Positions 34,556 through 45,207 of a stretch of DNA of 64,000 nucleotides are shown piece after piece. How positions within the stretch are numbered: the stretch's first letter is position 1; the number at the start of each line of letters is the position of its first letter. A program made the translations under genes and the position numbers. Under the pieces are notes generated by a model. That model made no database searches. It saw nothing but the letters and a program-made list of their open reading frames with translations, and was not told the DNA's origin. Origin of the DNA: Serratia odorifera (GTDB taxonomy: Bacteria > Pseudomonadota > Gammaproteobacteria > Enterobacterales > Enterobacteriaceae); assembly GCF_900635445.1 (NCBI RefSeq), contig NZ_LR134117.1, positions 1,984,001 through 2,048,000 of the forward strand, given 5' to 3'.

Positions 34556-35653
34556 TTATTTTGTGGTCAACTTCGATTTCTGCAACTGCTCGAATTTTTC
34601 GTGTAGCGATTTCGGGTAGAGCTCGGTGTACACCTGCCATAGAATATTAAGATTGCGGTGGCCAGTGACCTGAGCAACTTCCTCTATGCTAAATCCCGCC
34701 TCAAACAGCCGACTGGCTGCCTCCCTACGCATATCGTGATAGCGTAAGTCATGTATCCCTAACTGATCCCGTACTCGCTGGAATCCAGAACTGACGGACT
34801 TAGAGTTGTATGGGAATACCAGTTCGCCGGTTTTAGGCTGGCGTTGCACTATCTCCCAAGCATCACCGAGCAAAGGCACCATCATATGGTTGCCGACTTT
34901 TTTCCTCGGATCTTTCCTGTCTCTCACCATCACTGCTTTTTGCTTTTCGTCTATGTCCTCCCATCGAATACGGCACACCTCGCCGATCCTCATACAAGAA
35001 AGGATTGAGAAATTCAGCAAGTCTACGTAGGGGATGATCGCTTGCCTCTTGGCTGCTCGTTCGCGCAATCCTTCCAACAACTGATCTAATTCGTTGCTGG
35101 CGGGCCTGCGGTTTCTCCTTTTTGACTTACCAATGAGCCCCATATTTAACGCCAGCGGTCTGGCTTCAAGAGCTGGATTGCGGGTGTAGTCGATGCCGTA
35201 GATCGGTTTTGCGCTGGATAGTACGGATGATAGGTAGCTTAAATCGTGGGCTACTGTTGCTGGGCCAGCACCTGCAGCTGCTCGATCGCGGCAATGGTCT
35301 ATGATGTGGTGATCCTGCAGGTCTGCCAGCTTTATAGAGGCTATATCACAATCGACAAGCATATTAAGGACGTAGGTTTTTGTCCTGCCAGCTTTGCCAC
35401 CCAGGGCAGGGTCGTTGATGTATTTATTGAGTAGGCCGCCGACCGTTATGTCGTTTGACAGTCCAGTACCTGGCACCCCATCGGTTTCTATTTGGGTCAC
35501 CCGGTTAGCACCCCACGTTTTAGCAAGCTGGTGGCGCCCAAATGTTTTACTTTCCCGATAGATGTATTTACCGCCTTGCTTGACGCCAACCGTGCAGCGG
35601 TAGCGCGTTGTGCCATCGGCGCGCTGTCGTTTTTCTATGCTATAGTATGCCAT
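34556..35653 (-). CDS. tyrosine integrase of the prophage
   Basis: Recombines attP with attB and, with help, reverses it. The start at ATG 35653 gives MAYYSIEKRQRADGTTRYRCTVG, an arm-binding type N terminus; the longer frame to 35716 has no good site. The catalytic set is visible: Arg in SCMRIGEV, HDMRREAASR, the His in TGHRNL and the Tyr in WQVYTELYP. 365 residues. It is transcribed away from dusA, whose start lies 90 bases beyond its own. Integrases of this kind commonly use the 5' end of dusA. Confidence 0.9.
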   Translation of the reverse strand: MAYYSIEKRQRADGTTRYRCTVGVKQGGKYIYRESKTFGRHQLAKTWGANRVTQIETDGVPGTGLSNDITVGGLLNKYINDPALGGKAGRTKTYVLNMLVDCDIASIKLADLQDHHIIDHCRDRAAAGAGPATVAHDLSYLSSVLSSAKPIYGIDYTRNPALEARPLALNMGLIGKSKRRNRRPASNELDQLLEGLRERAAKRQAIIPYVDLLNFSILSCMRIGEVCRIRWEDIDEKQKAVMVRDRKDPRKKVGNHMMVPLLGDAWEIVQRQPKTGELVFPYNSKSVSSGFQRVRDQLGIHDLRYHDMRREAASRLFEAGFSIEEVAQVTGHRNLNILWQVYTELYPKSLHEKFEQLQKSKLTTK

Positions 35654-35743
35654 CTCGATCCCTTTGTCGGTTTCCGGGTCACCATGAAAATGGGGTGCTC
35701 CATGGGGTGCTGACAAAGAGAAAATATACTATTTGGTTACTGT

Positions 35744-36793
<1,050 letters not shown>

Positions 36794-36894
36794 TTGATTA
36801 AATATTTCCCTAAAAGTTAGTGTATTTCACCAAGCACGTTGCGGCCTGCAACGTGCTACCTACGCGATTTCAGCAACTTGGCGCGTTTGCCGAC

Positions 36895-36911
36895 TTGGCA
36901 TGCTTCTTGTA
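36895..36911 (+). promoter_or_regulatory. sigma-54 promoter of pspG
   Basis: TTGGCATGCTTCTTGTA: GG and GT are ten bases apart (the -24/-12 pair). pspG in E. coli depends on sigma-54 and PspF. The GT instead of GC at -12 is a common variant. A PspF site upstream was not resolved. Confidence 0.75.
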
Positions 36912-36975
36912 AGACTCTCCGCAGTCTATTTCTGTCAAAACAACCTGCAGAAACCCGTTTTGCCGAGGAGCAATC

Positions 36976-37194
36976 ATGTTGGAACTTTTCTTTTTTGTCG
37001 GCTTTGTGTTGATGTTGCTGGTCACCGGCGTTTCGCTGTTGGGGGTCTTTGCTGCCTTGCTGGTTGCGGCGGCCTTCATGCTGATTGGCGGCCTGTTCGC
37101 CATGGTGATCAAGCTGTTGCCGTGGCTGATTCTGGCGGTGGTGGGGGTGTGGATCTACCGTTCACTACAGAAGCCGCAGATTCGCCGTTATTGA
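36976..37194 (+). CDS. pspG: phage shock protein G
   Basis: Small inner-membrane protein of the Psp response to membrane damage. 72 residues with two long hydrophobic stretches (about 4-42 and 43-63) and a basic end SLQKPQIRRY. GAGGAG lies before the ATG. It sits between dusA and qorA as in E. coli and has a sigma-54 promoter. Confidence 0.9.
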   Translation: MLELFFFVGFVLMLLVTGVSLLGVFAALLVAAAFMLIGGLFAMVIKLLPWLILAVVGVWIYRSLQKPQIRRY

Positions 37195-37460
37195 TTTTCT
37201 GCTGATTAATCAAACTGTCAGCATGAAAATTGAGTAACGGCTTGGCGTTTGAATGCGGCAGCGATCACAGCTTGGAGCATTAATCGCAATTAGGGACCAT
37301 TTCGCATTTTTTTTGCTTTTAGGGGCTGTTAGGATGTCCGACCAAGCAGTGATGCCCGGTTTTCATCACCGCACGAGGCCAGTCATAAAATAACAGTGTT
37401 GCATCAGCGACCAGCTGTCTCGGGCGGACTCTGCTCTACCCCTACAAAACGCAGTACCAG

Positions 37461-37489
37461 AAAGGGCTCCTTATGGAGCCCTTTTCTAT
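37461..37489. terminator. bidirectional terminator between pspG and qorA
   Basis: AAGGGCTCC, loop TTAT, GGAGCCCTT with T on one side and A on the other. Between 37195 and 37460 I see no gene; a short transcript ending here is possible but not supported. Confidence 0.7.
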
Positions 37490-37492
37490 TGC

Positions 37493-38482
37493 CTAACGAC
37501 CGGGGATCAGCAGGCTTGAGCCGCTGGTTTTGCGGCTCTCGAGGACCTGGTGCGCGCGCTGCGCGTCACCCAGGGCGAAAATCTGCTCATCATGCACCTC
37601 AACCTTGATCGCGCCGCTGCCAATCAGCGAAAACAGCTCATTGCTGGCGTACTGTAATTCTTCGCGATTGGTGATGTAGCCGTTGAGCGAAGGGCGAGTG
37701 ACGTACAACGAACCTTTCTGGTTGAGTACCGCCAGATCGATACCGGTTACCGGGCCGGAGGCGTTGCCGAAGCTGACCATCAGGCCTCGCCGTTTCAAGC
37801 TGTTAAGTGAATCCAGCCAGGTATTCTTGCCGACCGAATCATACACCACGCCCACTTTTTTGCCGTCGGTCAGTTCTGCCACGCGTTCGGCGATGTTTTC
37901 CTTACGGTAGTTAATGGTGGCCCAGGCGCCGGCCTGTTTGGCGCGTTCGGCCTTTTCGTCGGAGCCGACGCTGCCAATCAGTCGGGCTCCCAGCGCTTTG
38001 GCCCATTGGCAGGCTATCAGCCCTACGCCACCAGCCGCGGCATGAAACAGAAAGATTTCCCCCGGCTGTACGTCATAGGTCTGACGCAGTAGGTAATGTA
38101 CCGTCAGACCTTTGAGGAAGGAGGCCGCGCCCTGTTCGAAACTGAGGTTGGGCGGCAGCAGCGCCACCTTTTGCAACGGCACGTTATGCACCTCGCTGTA
38201 GGCGCCGAGCGCCGCCTGCGCATACACCACGCGGTCGCCCGGTTTCACCGCATCGACGCCGGCACCGACCTTGGTGACCACACCCGCCGCTTCGGTTCCC
38301 AGCCCGCTTGGCAGCGAGGCTGGGGCATACAACCCGCTGCGTACGTAGGTATCGATATAGTTGATGCCGATGGCCCGGTTTTCGATCTGCACCTCGCCGG
38401 CAGCTGGATCGAGCGGTGTGAAATCAACGTATTGCAGCACTTCTGGCCCGCCGGTGGCGGAAAATTGAATGCGTTTGGCCAT
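37493..38482 (-). CDS. qorA: NADPH quinone oxidoreductase
   Basis: Zeta-crystallin type reductase of the medium-chain family, without catalytic zinc. 329 residues; NADPH-binding AAAGGVGLIACQWAKALGA near residue 150; INYRKEN and VVYDSVGKNTW follow. It is divergent from dnaB and convergent with pspG, as in E. coli. It probably reduces quinones by one electron or enones in oxidative stress. Confidence 0.92.
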   Translation of the reverse strand: MAKRIQFSATGGPEVLQYVDFTPLDPAAGEVQIENRAIGINYIDTYVRSGLYAPASLPSGLGTEAAGVVTKVGAGVDAVKPGDRVVYAQAALGAYSEVHNVPLQKVALLPPNLSFEQGAASFLKGLTVHYLLRQTYDVQPGEIFLFHAAAGGVGLIACQWAKALGARLIGSVGSDEKAERAKQAGAWATINYRKENIAERVAELTDGKKVGVVYDSVGKNTWLDSLNSLKRRGLMVSFGNASGPVTGIDLAVLNQKGSLYVTRPSLNGYITNREELQYASNELFSLIGSGAIKVEVHDEQIFALGDAQRAHQVLESRKTSGSSLLIPGR

Positions 38483-38593
38483 GACTCCTCCTCGTTTACG
38501 GTGTTCCGCGCTTGCCCTAATTTTAGGACATTGGTATTTATCATTATGTATACTGACGCGTCGTCACTTCATAACAGGTATTGCATCCCCACT

Positions 38594-40009
38594 ATGGCAG
38601 GAAAGAAACCCACCAACAAATCTAACGAAGCTCAGGCACCGCGCGATCGCCAGATGGAAGGGCTGAAAATGCCGCCGCATTCGCTGGAGGCGGAGCAGTC
38701 CGTGTTGGGCGGTTTAATGCTGGATAACGAGCGCTGGGACAACGTGGCGGAACGCGTGGTCGCCAATGATTTCTTTAGCCGTCCGCACCGCCTGATCTTT
38801 ACCGAGATGCAGCGCCTGCTGGAAATGAGTAAACCGATCGACCTGATCACCCTGTCCGAATCGTTGGAGCAGAAGGGTGAGCTGGACTCCGTCGGCGGTT
38901 TTGCCTATCTGGCCGAACTGTCCAAAAATACCCCTAGCGCCGCCAACATCAGCGCCTATGCCGATATCGTGCGTGAGCGCGCGGTGGTGCGTGAAATGAT
39001 CTCGGTAGCGAACGAGATCGCCGACGCCGGTTACGATCCGCAAGGGCGTAGCAGCGAGGATCTGCTCGATCTGGCGGAATCACGGGTGTTCCAGATTGCA
39101 GAAAACCGAGCCAATAAAGACGAAGGGCCAAAAAGCATCGACCAGATCCTTGAAGCCACCGTTTCGCGCATCGAATCGTTGTACCAAACGCCGCATGACG
39201 GCGTGACCGGCGTGGATACCGGCTATCAGGATCTGAACAAGAAAACCGCGGGTCTGCAAAAGTCGGATCTGATCATCGTGGCGGCGCGTCCGTCGATGGG
39301 CAAAACCACCTTTGCCATGAACCTGTGTGAAAACGCCGCGATGCTGCAAGAAAAACCGGTGTTGATCTTCAGCCTCGAAATGCCCGGCGAACAGATCATG
39401 ATGCGTATGCTGGCTTCGCTATCACGCGTTGACCAGACGCGTATCCGTACCGGTCAGCTCGATGACGAGGATTGGGCGCGTATTTCCAGCACCATGGGCA
39501 TTCTGCTGGAAAAGCGCAACATGTACATCGACGACTCCTCGGGTCTGACGCCAACCGAAGTGCGTTCGCGCGCGCGCCGCATCTTCCGCGAGCATAACGG
39601 CCTTAGCCTGATCATGATCGACTACCTGCAATTGATGCGCGTGCCTGCGCTATCCGATAACCGTACGCTGGAAATCGCCGAAATTTCACGCTCGCTGAAG
39701 GCATTGGCGAAAGAACTGCAGGTGCCGGTAGTGGCGCTGTCGCAGTTGAACCGCTCACTGGAACAGCGCGCCGACAAACGCCCGGTCAACTCCGACCTGC
39801 GTGAGTCTGGCTCGATTGAGCAGGATGCCGACTTGATCATGTTTATCTATCGTGACGAGGTCTATCACGAGAACAGCGACCTGAAGGGCGTGGCGGAAAT
39901 CATTCTCGGCAAGCAGCGTAACGGCCCGATCGGTACGGTACGCTTGACCTTTAACGGCCAATGGTCGCGTTTCGACAATTACGCCGGCCCGCAATATGAT
40001 GACGAATAA
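38594..40009 (+). CDS. dnaB: replicative DNA helicase
   Basis: Hexameric helicase of the chromosome. Start ATG 38594 gives MAGKKPTNKSNEAQAPRDRQ; the longer open frame runs back into qorA and is not real. Walker A ARPSMGKTTF, Walker B LIMIDYLQLM and the end YAGPQYDDE match E. coli. 471 residues, intact. The prophage carries its own broken copy at 2220. Confidence 0.96.
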   Translation: MAGKKPTNKSNEAQAPRDRQMEGLKMPPHSLEAEQSVLGGLMLDNERWDNVAERVVANDFFSRPHRLIFTEMQRLLEMSKPIDLITLSESLEQKGELDSVGGFAYLAELSKNTPSAANISAYADIVRERAVVREMISVANEIADAGYDPQGRSSEDLLDLAESRVFQIAENRANKDEGPKSIDQILEATVSRIESLYQTPHDGVTGVDTGYQDLNKKTAGLQKSDLIIVAARPSMGKTTFAMNLCENAAMLQEKPVLIFSLEMPGEQIMMRMLASLSRVDQTRIRTGQLDDEDWARISSTMGILLEKRNMYIDDSSGLTPTEVRSRARRIFREHNGLSLIMIDYLQLMRVPALSDNRTLEIAEISRSLKALAKELQVPVVALSQLNRSLEQRADKRPVNSDLRESGSIEQDADLIMFIYRDEVYHENSDLKGVAEIILGKQRNGPIGTVRLTFNGQWSRFDNYAGPQYDDE

Positions 40010-40149
40010 CCCGGTCTGAGCGACTGGCGGTATTATTTCCAGTCAGCGTACCTCCGTCGCCCAGCCTCTCTATGGTTCCAGTGGGTGCGCTGCGAGTTCA
40101 CGCCGCGCAACCCCACGCTTCTTGGCATTGGTCTTATTAAGGAATTGAA

Positions 40150-41229
40150 ATGAAAGCGGCAACCGCTGTAATCGACCGCCGCGCTCTGCGACACAACCTG
40201 CAACAGGTACGCCGTCAGGCGCCACAAAGCCGCCTGATCGCGGTAGTGAAAGCAAACGCTTATGGGCATGGCCTGCTGGAAACGGCCCACACCTTGCAAG
40301 ATGCCGACTGCTACGGCGTGGCGCGCATCGGCGAGGCGCTGATGCTGCGTTCCGGCGGTATCGTCAAACCGATTTTACTGCTGGAAGGCTTCTTTGCCGC
40401 CGAGGATCTGCCGGTTCTGGTCGCCAACAACATTGAAACCGCAGTACACAGCATTGAACAGCTCGAGGCGCTGGAGCAGGCCGAGCTGGCGCGGCCGGTG
40501 CCGGTATGGATGAAGATCGACACCGGCATGCACCGTCTGGGAGTGCGGCCTGAACAGGCAGAGGCGTTTTACCAGCGCCTGTGCGCCTGCCGCAACGTGG
40601 CGCAGCCGGTGAATATCATGAGCCACTTCAGCCGCGCCGACGAGCCGAACAGTGACGCGACGCAGCAGCAGATCGCCTGTTTTAGCGCCTTCGCCCACGG
40701 CAAACCGGGGCAGCGTTCTATTGCCGCTTCCGGCGGTACGCTGCTGTGGCCGGATGCGCACAACGAGTGGGTGCGGCCGGGCATTATTCTCTATGGCGTT
40801 TCACCGATTGAACAGCGCCACGGCGGGCAGTTTGATCTGCAACCGGCGATGACGCTGAAGTCATGCCTGATTGCGGTTCGCGAACATAAAGCCGGTGAAG
40901 CGGTGGGCTATGGCGGCACCTGGGTCAGCCCACGGGATACGCGCCTGGGGGTGGTGGCGATGGGCTACGGCGATGGCTACCCGCGCAGTGCGCCAACCGG
41001 TACGCCGATATGGCTTAACGGACGCGAGGTGCCGATTGTCGGCCGGGTTTCCATGGACATGATTTCGGTCGATCTCGGACCGGACGCCAGCGATCGGGTC
41101 GGTGATGAGGTGGTGCTATGGGGTGCGCCGCTGCCGGTGGAACGCATAGCCGAGGTGACCGGCATCGGTGCCTACGAGCTGATCACCAAACTGACCCAAC
41201 GGGTGGCAATGGAATATATCGGCGAATGA
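40150..41229 (+). CDS. alr: alanine racemase, biosynthetic
   Basis: PLP enzyme that makes D-alanine for murein. The PLP Lys is K34 in AVVKANAYGHG; the second catalytic Tyr lies in AVGYGGTWV. AAGGA before the ATG. 359 residues. It follows dnaB, as in E. coli; dnaB and alr are transcribed the same way with a gap of 140 bases. Confidence 0.95.
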   Translation: MKAATAVIDRRALRHNLQQVRRQAPQSRLIAVVKANAYGHGLLETAHTLQDADCYGVARIGEALMLRSGGIVKPILLLEGFFAAEDLPVLVANNIETAVHSIEQLEALEQAELARPVPVWMKIDTGMHRLGVRPEQAEAFYQRLCACRNVAQPVNIMSHFSRADEPNSDATQQQIACFSAFAHGKPGQRSIAASGGTLLWPDAHNEWVRPGIILYGVSPIEQRHGGQFDLQPAMTLKSCLIAVREHKAGEAVGYGGTWVSPRDTRLGVVAMGYGDGYPRSAPTGTPIWLNGREVPIVGRVSMDMISVDLGPDASDRVGDEVVLWGAPLPVERIAEVTGIGAYELITKLTQRVAMEYIGE

Positions 41230-41279
41230 TGGCTCCGTTCCCTGGCCCGGCAGTTTATGACCGGACCGGGGAATGTCGA

Positions 41280-42047
41280 TCACTTCTTCACGGCCAGCCA
41301 GCTGTCGATAATCGTCTGATATTCACCGGTGGCCTTCGCCAGATGCAACCATTGGTCGACATACAGTTTCCAGCTCAGATCGTCACGCGGCAGCATGTAG
41401 GCTTTTTCGCCGTACTGCATGGGTTTTTTCGGGTTCACCGCGCACAGTTTCGGATAGCGTTTTTGCTGATACAGCGCTTCTGACGCGTCGGTAATCATCA
41501 CGTCCGCCTTGCGATCGACCAACTGCTGGAAAATCGCCATATTGTCATGCGACAGGGTCAGGTTGACCTTTGGCAAGTGAGCGCGGACAAAGGCTTCATT
41601 GGTGCCGCCAGCCGGTTCTATCACGCGCACCGACGGTTTGTTAATCTGTGCGATAGTGCGGTATTTCTTCACGTCGGTGCAGCGCACCAGCGGGATCTTG
41701 CCGTCGGTATCCAGCTTGTCAGCGAAGAACGCCTGTTTTTGCCGCTCCAGGGTGACGGAAATACCGCCCATGGCGATATCGCATTTACCGGCGTTGAAAT
41801 CCTGCATCAGGGTTTTCCAACTGGTTTTCACCCATTTCACTTCCGCACCCAGGCTTTTCGCCAGCGACTGCGCCATAGCGATATCGATCCCCTCGTAATT
41901 GCCTTCCTGCGTCAGGAAGGTGTACGGCTTGTAGTCGCCGGTGGTGCACACTTCGAGTTTTTTCTGTTGGCTAACCTTATCCAGGTGAGATTGGGCGCTG
42001 GCGCTGCCGGCAGCGATCAGCAAGGCAAGAGGCAGTAATTTATTCAT
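41280..42047 (-). CDS. pheC: periplasmic cyclohexadienyl (arogenate/prephenate) dehydratase-like protein
   Basis: The fold is that of a solute-binding protein, but the sequence matches the PheC group, which turns prephenate into phenylpyruvate (or arogenate into Phe) in the periplasm. Start 42047 has AAGGGA upstream and gives a Sec signal peptide MNKLLPLALLIAAGSASAQ. Marks are TTGDYKPYTF, the block AMGGISVTLERQ, PAGGTNEAFV, HDNMAIFQQLVD and LCAVNPKKP. 255 residues. The neighbour tyrB transaminates phenylpyruvate, which fits. An amino-acid binding protein of a transporter is the alternative; no permease gene is near. Confidence 0.65.
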   Translation of the reverse strand: MNKLLPLALLIAAGSASAQSHLDKVSQQKKLEVCTTGDYKPYTFLTQEGNYEGIDIAMAQSLAKSLGAEVKWVKTSWKTLMQDFNAGKCDIAMGGISVTLERQKQAFFADKLDTDGKIPLVRCTDVKKYRTIAQINKPSVRVIEPAGGTNEAFVRAHLPKVNLTLSHDNMAIFQQLVDRKADVMITDASEALYQQKRYPKLCAVNPKKPMQYGEKAYMLPRDDLSWKLYVDQWLHLAKATGEYQTIIDSWLAVKK

Positions 42048-42321
42048 CGTTTCCCTTGGTATCAATAGAGGTTTGCATACGCCGGATGGCAATTTTTGTT
42101 GTTGGTCGGGTTAAATTACCCGTTTTTTATGTCGCAGATAAATGCTTATGTGTCAATTTGCTGGCTGCTCTGCAGCGGATCGATGCGTTAAAGACGGGTG
42201 TGCAGGGGGGGAGCAGGAAGCCTCACAAGGAGATTCTGCGCCGTGCGCAGCGTCGACAGAGTGAGGGCAGCACAACCTGAGAGACAGGTGCGTTGCCCGA
42301 TGCTGGAGGGCGTCAGTCGCT

Positions 42322-42747
42322 TTAAATCACCCCTTTCTGGCGAAAGGTGACCCGCGTCGCCTCGTTTAAGTCGAGATTCTTTATCGCCGCCGGCGGTAGC
42401 CAGATGATTTCCTGAAACTCTTGATTGAAGGTAATCGTACGATTGGCACTGACACAGTCAAAGATAAGATAAATCATGTAAATTTCTTCGCTAGTGCCAT
42501 CCGGATAGGTTTTTGTGCGGATATCATCACGAAACGCCCACGGCTTAATCTCGGCGATCTGCAGTTGCTCGCCTAATTCCTCCCTGATCTCGCGCCTTAG
42601 CGCGCTCTCCATCGTTTCACCGGGTTCCATTCCGCCACCAGGCAGCGCCCATTGTCCGGGGAAAACCCCGCGATCGGCAGCCATTTTACACAGCAGAAAC
42701 TCGCCGTCATTCTGTATAACAGGACATACGATCGTTCTGTGGCGCAT
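42322..42747 (-). CDS. nudI: Nudix nucleoside triphosphatase
   Basis: Hydrolyses pyrimidine (d)NTPs to monophosphates. The Nudix box is complete: GGGMEPGETMESALRREIREELGEQL-type, with the pattern G-x5-E-x7-REUxEExGU. MRHRTIVCPVIQNDGEFLLC and EEIYMIYLIFDCVSANRTI match E. coli NudI closely. 141 residues. It is divergent from the Lrp-type regulator. Confidence 0.88.
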   Translation of the reverse strand: MRHRTIVCPVIQNDGEFLLCKMAADRGVFPGQWALPGGGMEPGETMESALRREIREELGEQLQIAEIKPWAFRDDIRTKTYPDGTSEEIYMIYLIFDCVSANRTITFNQEFQEIIWLPPAAIKNLDLNEATRVTFRQKGVI

Positions 42748-42875
42748 TTCATCTCCTCGAAATCATTTGCAGTAAATCGCAAATTTCGGCGCTTTCGCTA
42801 CAGATCACCATAACAACGGCAAAAAAGCTGATAGTCTGTAGCGTCAACATTTCTTAACACAGTTTACAGGTGGCT

Positions 42876-43343
42876 ATGTACAACATTGACGATTTTGATA
42901 TGAAAATCCTGACGCTGTTACAGGCCAACGGCCGCTTGACCAACCAGGAGCTGAGCGACCTGGTGGGGCTTTCCGCCTCCCAGTGTTCGCGGCGGCGCAT
43001 CAGTCTGGAACAGGCGCAGTTGATCCGCGGCTACCACGCGCGATTGGCGCCGGAGGCGGTGGGCCTTGGGCTGGTGGGGCTGATCGAAGTCAGTCTGGTG
43101 ACCCATGCCCAGCAGCATATCGACAGCTTTCACCAGATGCTGGAGGAGGTGGACGCGATCATTGACGCTTATAAAACCACCGGTGACGCGGATTATCTGC
43201 TGAAAGTCGCGGTGGCGGATCTGCCGGCGCTTAGCGACTTTATCAGCCAGACGCTGTCGAGCCACCAAAGCGTGGCGCATATCAAAACCGCCGTGGTGCT
43301 GAACCGCATCAAGGAAAATGGCCTGTTGCCGGTTGCGCGTTAA
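42876..43343 (+). CDS. Lrp/AsnC-family regulator
   Basis: One-step amino-acid-responsive regulator. An N-terminal winged helix (DFDMKILTLLQANGRLTNQELSDLVGL) and a C-terminal RAM domain with GLGLVGLIEVSLV and TTGDADYLLKVAV. Start 42876 is preferred to GTG 42870. 155 residues. It lies 121 bases before tyrB on the same strand, so tyrB is a likely target; the ligand is unknown. Confidence 0.85.
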   Translation: MYNIDDFDMKILTLLQANGRLTNQELSDLVGLSASQCSRRRISLEQAQLIRGYHARLAPEAVGLGLVGLIEVSLVTHAQQHIDSFHQMLEEVDAIIDAYKTTGDADYLLKVAVADLPALSDFISQTLSSHQSVAHIKTAVVLNRIKENGLLPVAR

Positions 43344-43464
43344 GAAAAGTTGCCAGACTGACACGGCGAGCAGCAGCGCGCGCGAGGCGGGCGTTTCCCC
43401 GTTGAATGCGTCTATAGTAGATAGGCTTGCCGTACCCCACATAACAAAATCAAGGAGAACACCT

Positions 43465-44658
43465 GTGTTCCAGAATGTTGATGCCTATGCCGGTGACCCG
43501 ATCCTGTCGCTGATGGAAAAATTCAAAAAAGATCCGCGTGCGCACAAGGTCAACCTGAGCATCGGCCTTTATTACAACGAGCAGGGTATTATTCCGCAGC
43601 TGCGGGCGGTTAGCGCCGCAGAGGCGCAGTTGAACAGCCTCGAGCAGAGCGCTTCGGTCTACCTGCCGATGGAAGGGCTGCAACCTTACCGTCATGCCAT
43701 TCAGCAGTTGCTGTTTGGTGCCGAGCATCCGATGCTGCAACAGCAGCGCATCGCCACGGTACAAACCGTTGGTGGCTCTGGCGCCTTGAAGGTAGGCGCC
43801 GACTTCCTGCACGACTACTTCCCGGAATCCCAGGTCTGGGTCAGCGATCCGACCTGGGAAAACCACGTCGCCATCTTCAGCGGTGCCGGTTTCAAGGTGA
43901 ATACCTATCCGTACTTTGACGGCGATAGCCTGGGCGTGAAGTTCGACGCCATGCTGACGACGCTGCAACAGTTGCCGGCCAGGAGCATTGTGCTGCTGCA
44001 TCCCTGCTGCCATAACCCGACCGGTTCCGATCTGGGCAATGAGCAGTGGGACGAGGTAGTGAAGGTGCTGGCCGAACGTGAGCTGATCCCGTTCCTCGAT
44101 ATTGCCTATCAGGGCTTTGGCGACGGTATGGAACAGGATGCCTACGCCATTCGTGCGATTGCCGCCGCCGGTCTGCCGTGCCTGGTCAGTAATTCGTTCT
44201 CGAAAATTTTCTCGTTGTACGGCGAGCGGGTAGGTGGGCTTTCCGTGGTGTGCGAAAGCAGCGAGGCGGCCGAGCGGGTGTTGGGGCAGTTGAAAGCAAC
44301 GGTGCGCCGCAACTACTCCAGCCCGCCGAACTTCGGTGCGCAGGTGGTGGCCAAAGTACTGAACGACGCGCAGCTGAAGCAGCAATGGCTGGACGAGGTA
44401 GAAACCATGCGCACCCGCATCCTCGAGATGCGCCACACGCTGGTGGCTGCGCTGAAAATCGCGTTGCCGCAGCGTAATTTCGACTACCTGCTCAAGCAGC
44501 GCGGCATGTTCAGCTACACCGGTTTTAGCGCGGCGCAGGTTGATCGGCTGCGCGAGGAGTTTGGCGTATACCTGATTCACAGCGGCCGCATGTGCGTCGC
44601 CGGTTTGAACCACCGCAATGTGCAGCAGGTCGCCGAGGCATTTGCGGCGGTGCAGTAA
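43465..44658 (+). CDS. tyrB: aromatic amino acid aminotransferase
   Basis: PLP enzyme that makes Tyr and Phe from hydroxyphenylpyruvate and phenylpyruvate. Start GTG 43465 with AGGAG seven bases upstream, giving MFQNVDAYAGDPIL, as in E. coli. SNSFSKIFSLYGERVGG holds the PLP Lys, VRRNYSSPPNFGA follows, and the C terminus HSGRMCVAGLN carries the Arg for the carboxylate. 397 residues, intact. Confidence 0.94.
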   Translation: MFQNVDAYAGDPILSLMEKFKKDPRAHKVNLSIGLYYNEQGIIPQLRAVSAAEAQLNSLEQSASVYLPMEGLQPYRHAIQQLLFGAEHPMLQQQRIATVQTVGGSGALKVGADFLHDYFPESQVWVSDPTWENHVAIFSGAGFKVNTYPYFDGDSLGVKFDAMLTTLQQLPARSIVLLHPCCHNPTGSDLGNEQWDEVVKVLAERELIPFLDIAYQGFGDGMEQDAYAIRAIAAAGLPCLVSNSFSKIFSLYGERVGGLSVVCESSEAAERVLGQLKATVRRNYSSPPNFGAQVVAKVLNDAQLKQQWLDEVETMRTRILEMRHTLVAALKIALPQRNFDYLLKQRGMFSYTGFSAAQVDRLREEFGVYLIHSGRMCVAGLNHRNVQQVAEAFAAVQ

Positions 44659-44691
44659 TTGCTGTTAGGGTAAAACCACGTTCAGGTTATC

Positions 44692-44718
44692 GGGGCGATG
44701 CGATTATCGCCCCTTTTT
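44692..44718 (+). terminator. terminator of tyrB
   Basis: GGGGCGAT and ATCGCCCC around a six-base loop, followed by five T. Confidence 0.8.
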
Positions 44719-44786
44719 GTTGTCGGTTTGTCGCTCGAGTTGCCGCCAACCGGATAAAGAATATACTCAATGAGGGGCGCTCACGT

Positions 44787-45203
44787 ATGTGGCATCAGCA
44801 AACGCTTATCCTCAGCGCAAAAGCGCGTGGTTTCCACCTGGTTACTGAAGAAATTACCGATCAGCTAACCGATTTGCACCGTCTGCAAACTGGCCTGCTG
44901 CACCTGTTGTTGCAGCATACCTCTGCCTCGCTGACGCTTAACGAGAATTGCGATCCCACGGTGCGATCCGATATGGAGCAGCATTTTCTGCGGCAGGTGC
45001 CGGAAAGTGCGCCTTATCAGCATGACTATGAAGGGCCGGACGATATGCCGGCGCACATCAAATCCTCGTTGCTGGGCGTGTCGTTGTCGCTACCGGTCAG
45101 CCATGGGCGACTGATGTTGGGCACATGGCAGGGAATTTGGCTGGGAGAGCACCGCATTGACGGCGGTTCACGCCGTATTGTGGCCACCTTACAGGGGGAG
45201 TAA
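44787..45203 (+). CDS. yjbQ: YjbQ, UPF0047 family
   Basis: 138 residues with the UPF0047 pattern TGLLHLLLQHTSASLTLNEN, DMEQHF and GTWQGIWLGEHR. The E. coli protein has thiamine-phosphate synthase activity in vitro; the cell role is not settled. His residues near the motifs may bind metal. Followed by yjbR with a four-base gap. Confidence 0.9.
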   Translation: MWHQQTLILSAKARGFHLVTEEITDQLTDLHRLQTGLLHLLLQHTSASLTLNENCDPTVRSDMEQHFLRQVPESAPYQHDYEGPDDMPAHIKSSLLGVSLSLPVSHGRLMLGTWQGIWLGEHRIDGGSRRIVATLQGE

Positions 45204-45207
45204 CTCA

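Noticed and set aside
38096..38593. Open frame leading into dnaB from within qorA
   Set aside because: It overlaps qorA on the other strand, and DnaB has its normal start at 38594.
43318..43464. Longer tyrB frame reaching into the regulator gene
   Set aside because: GTG 43465 has a good ribosome site and gives the known TyrB N terminus.
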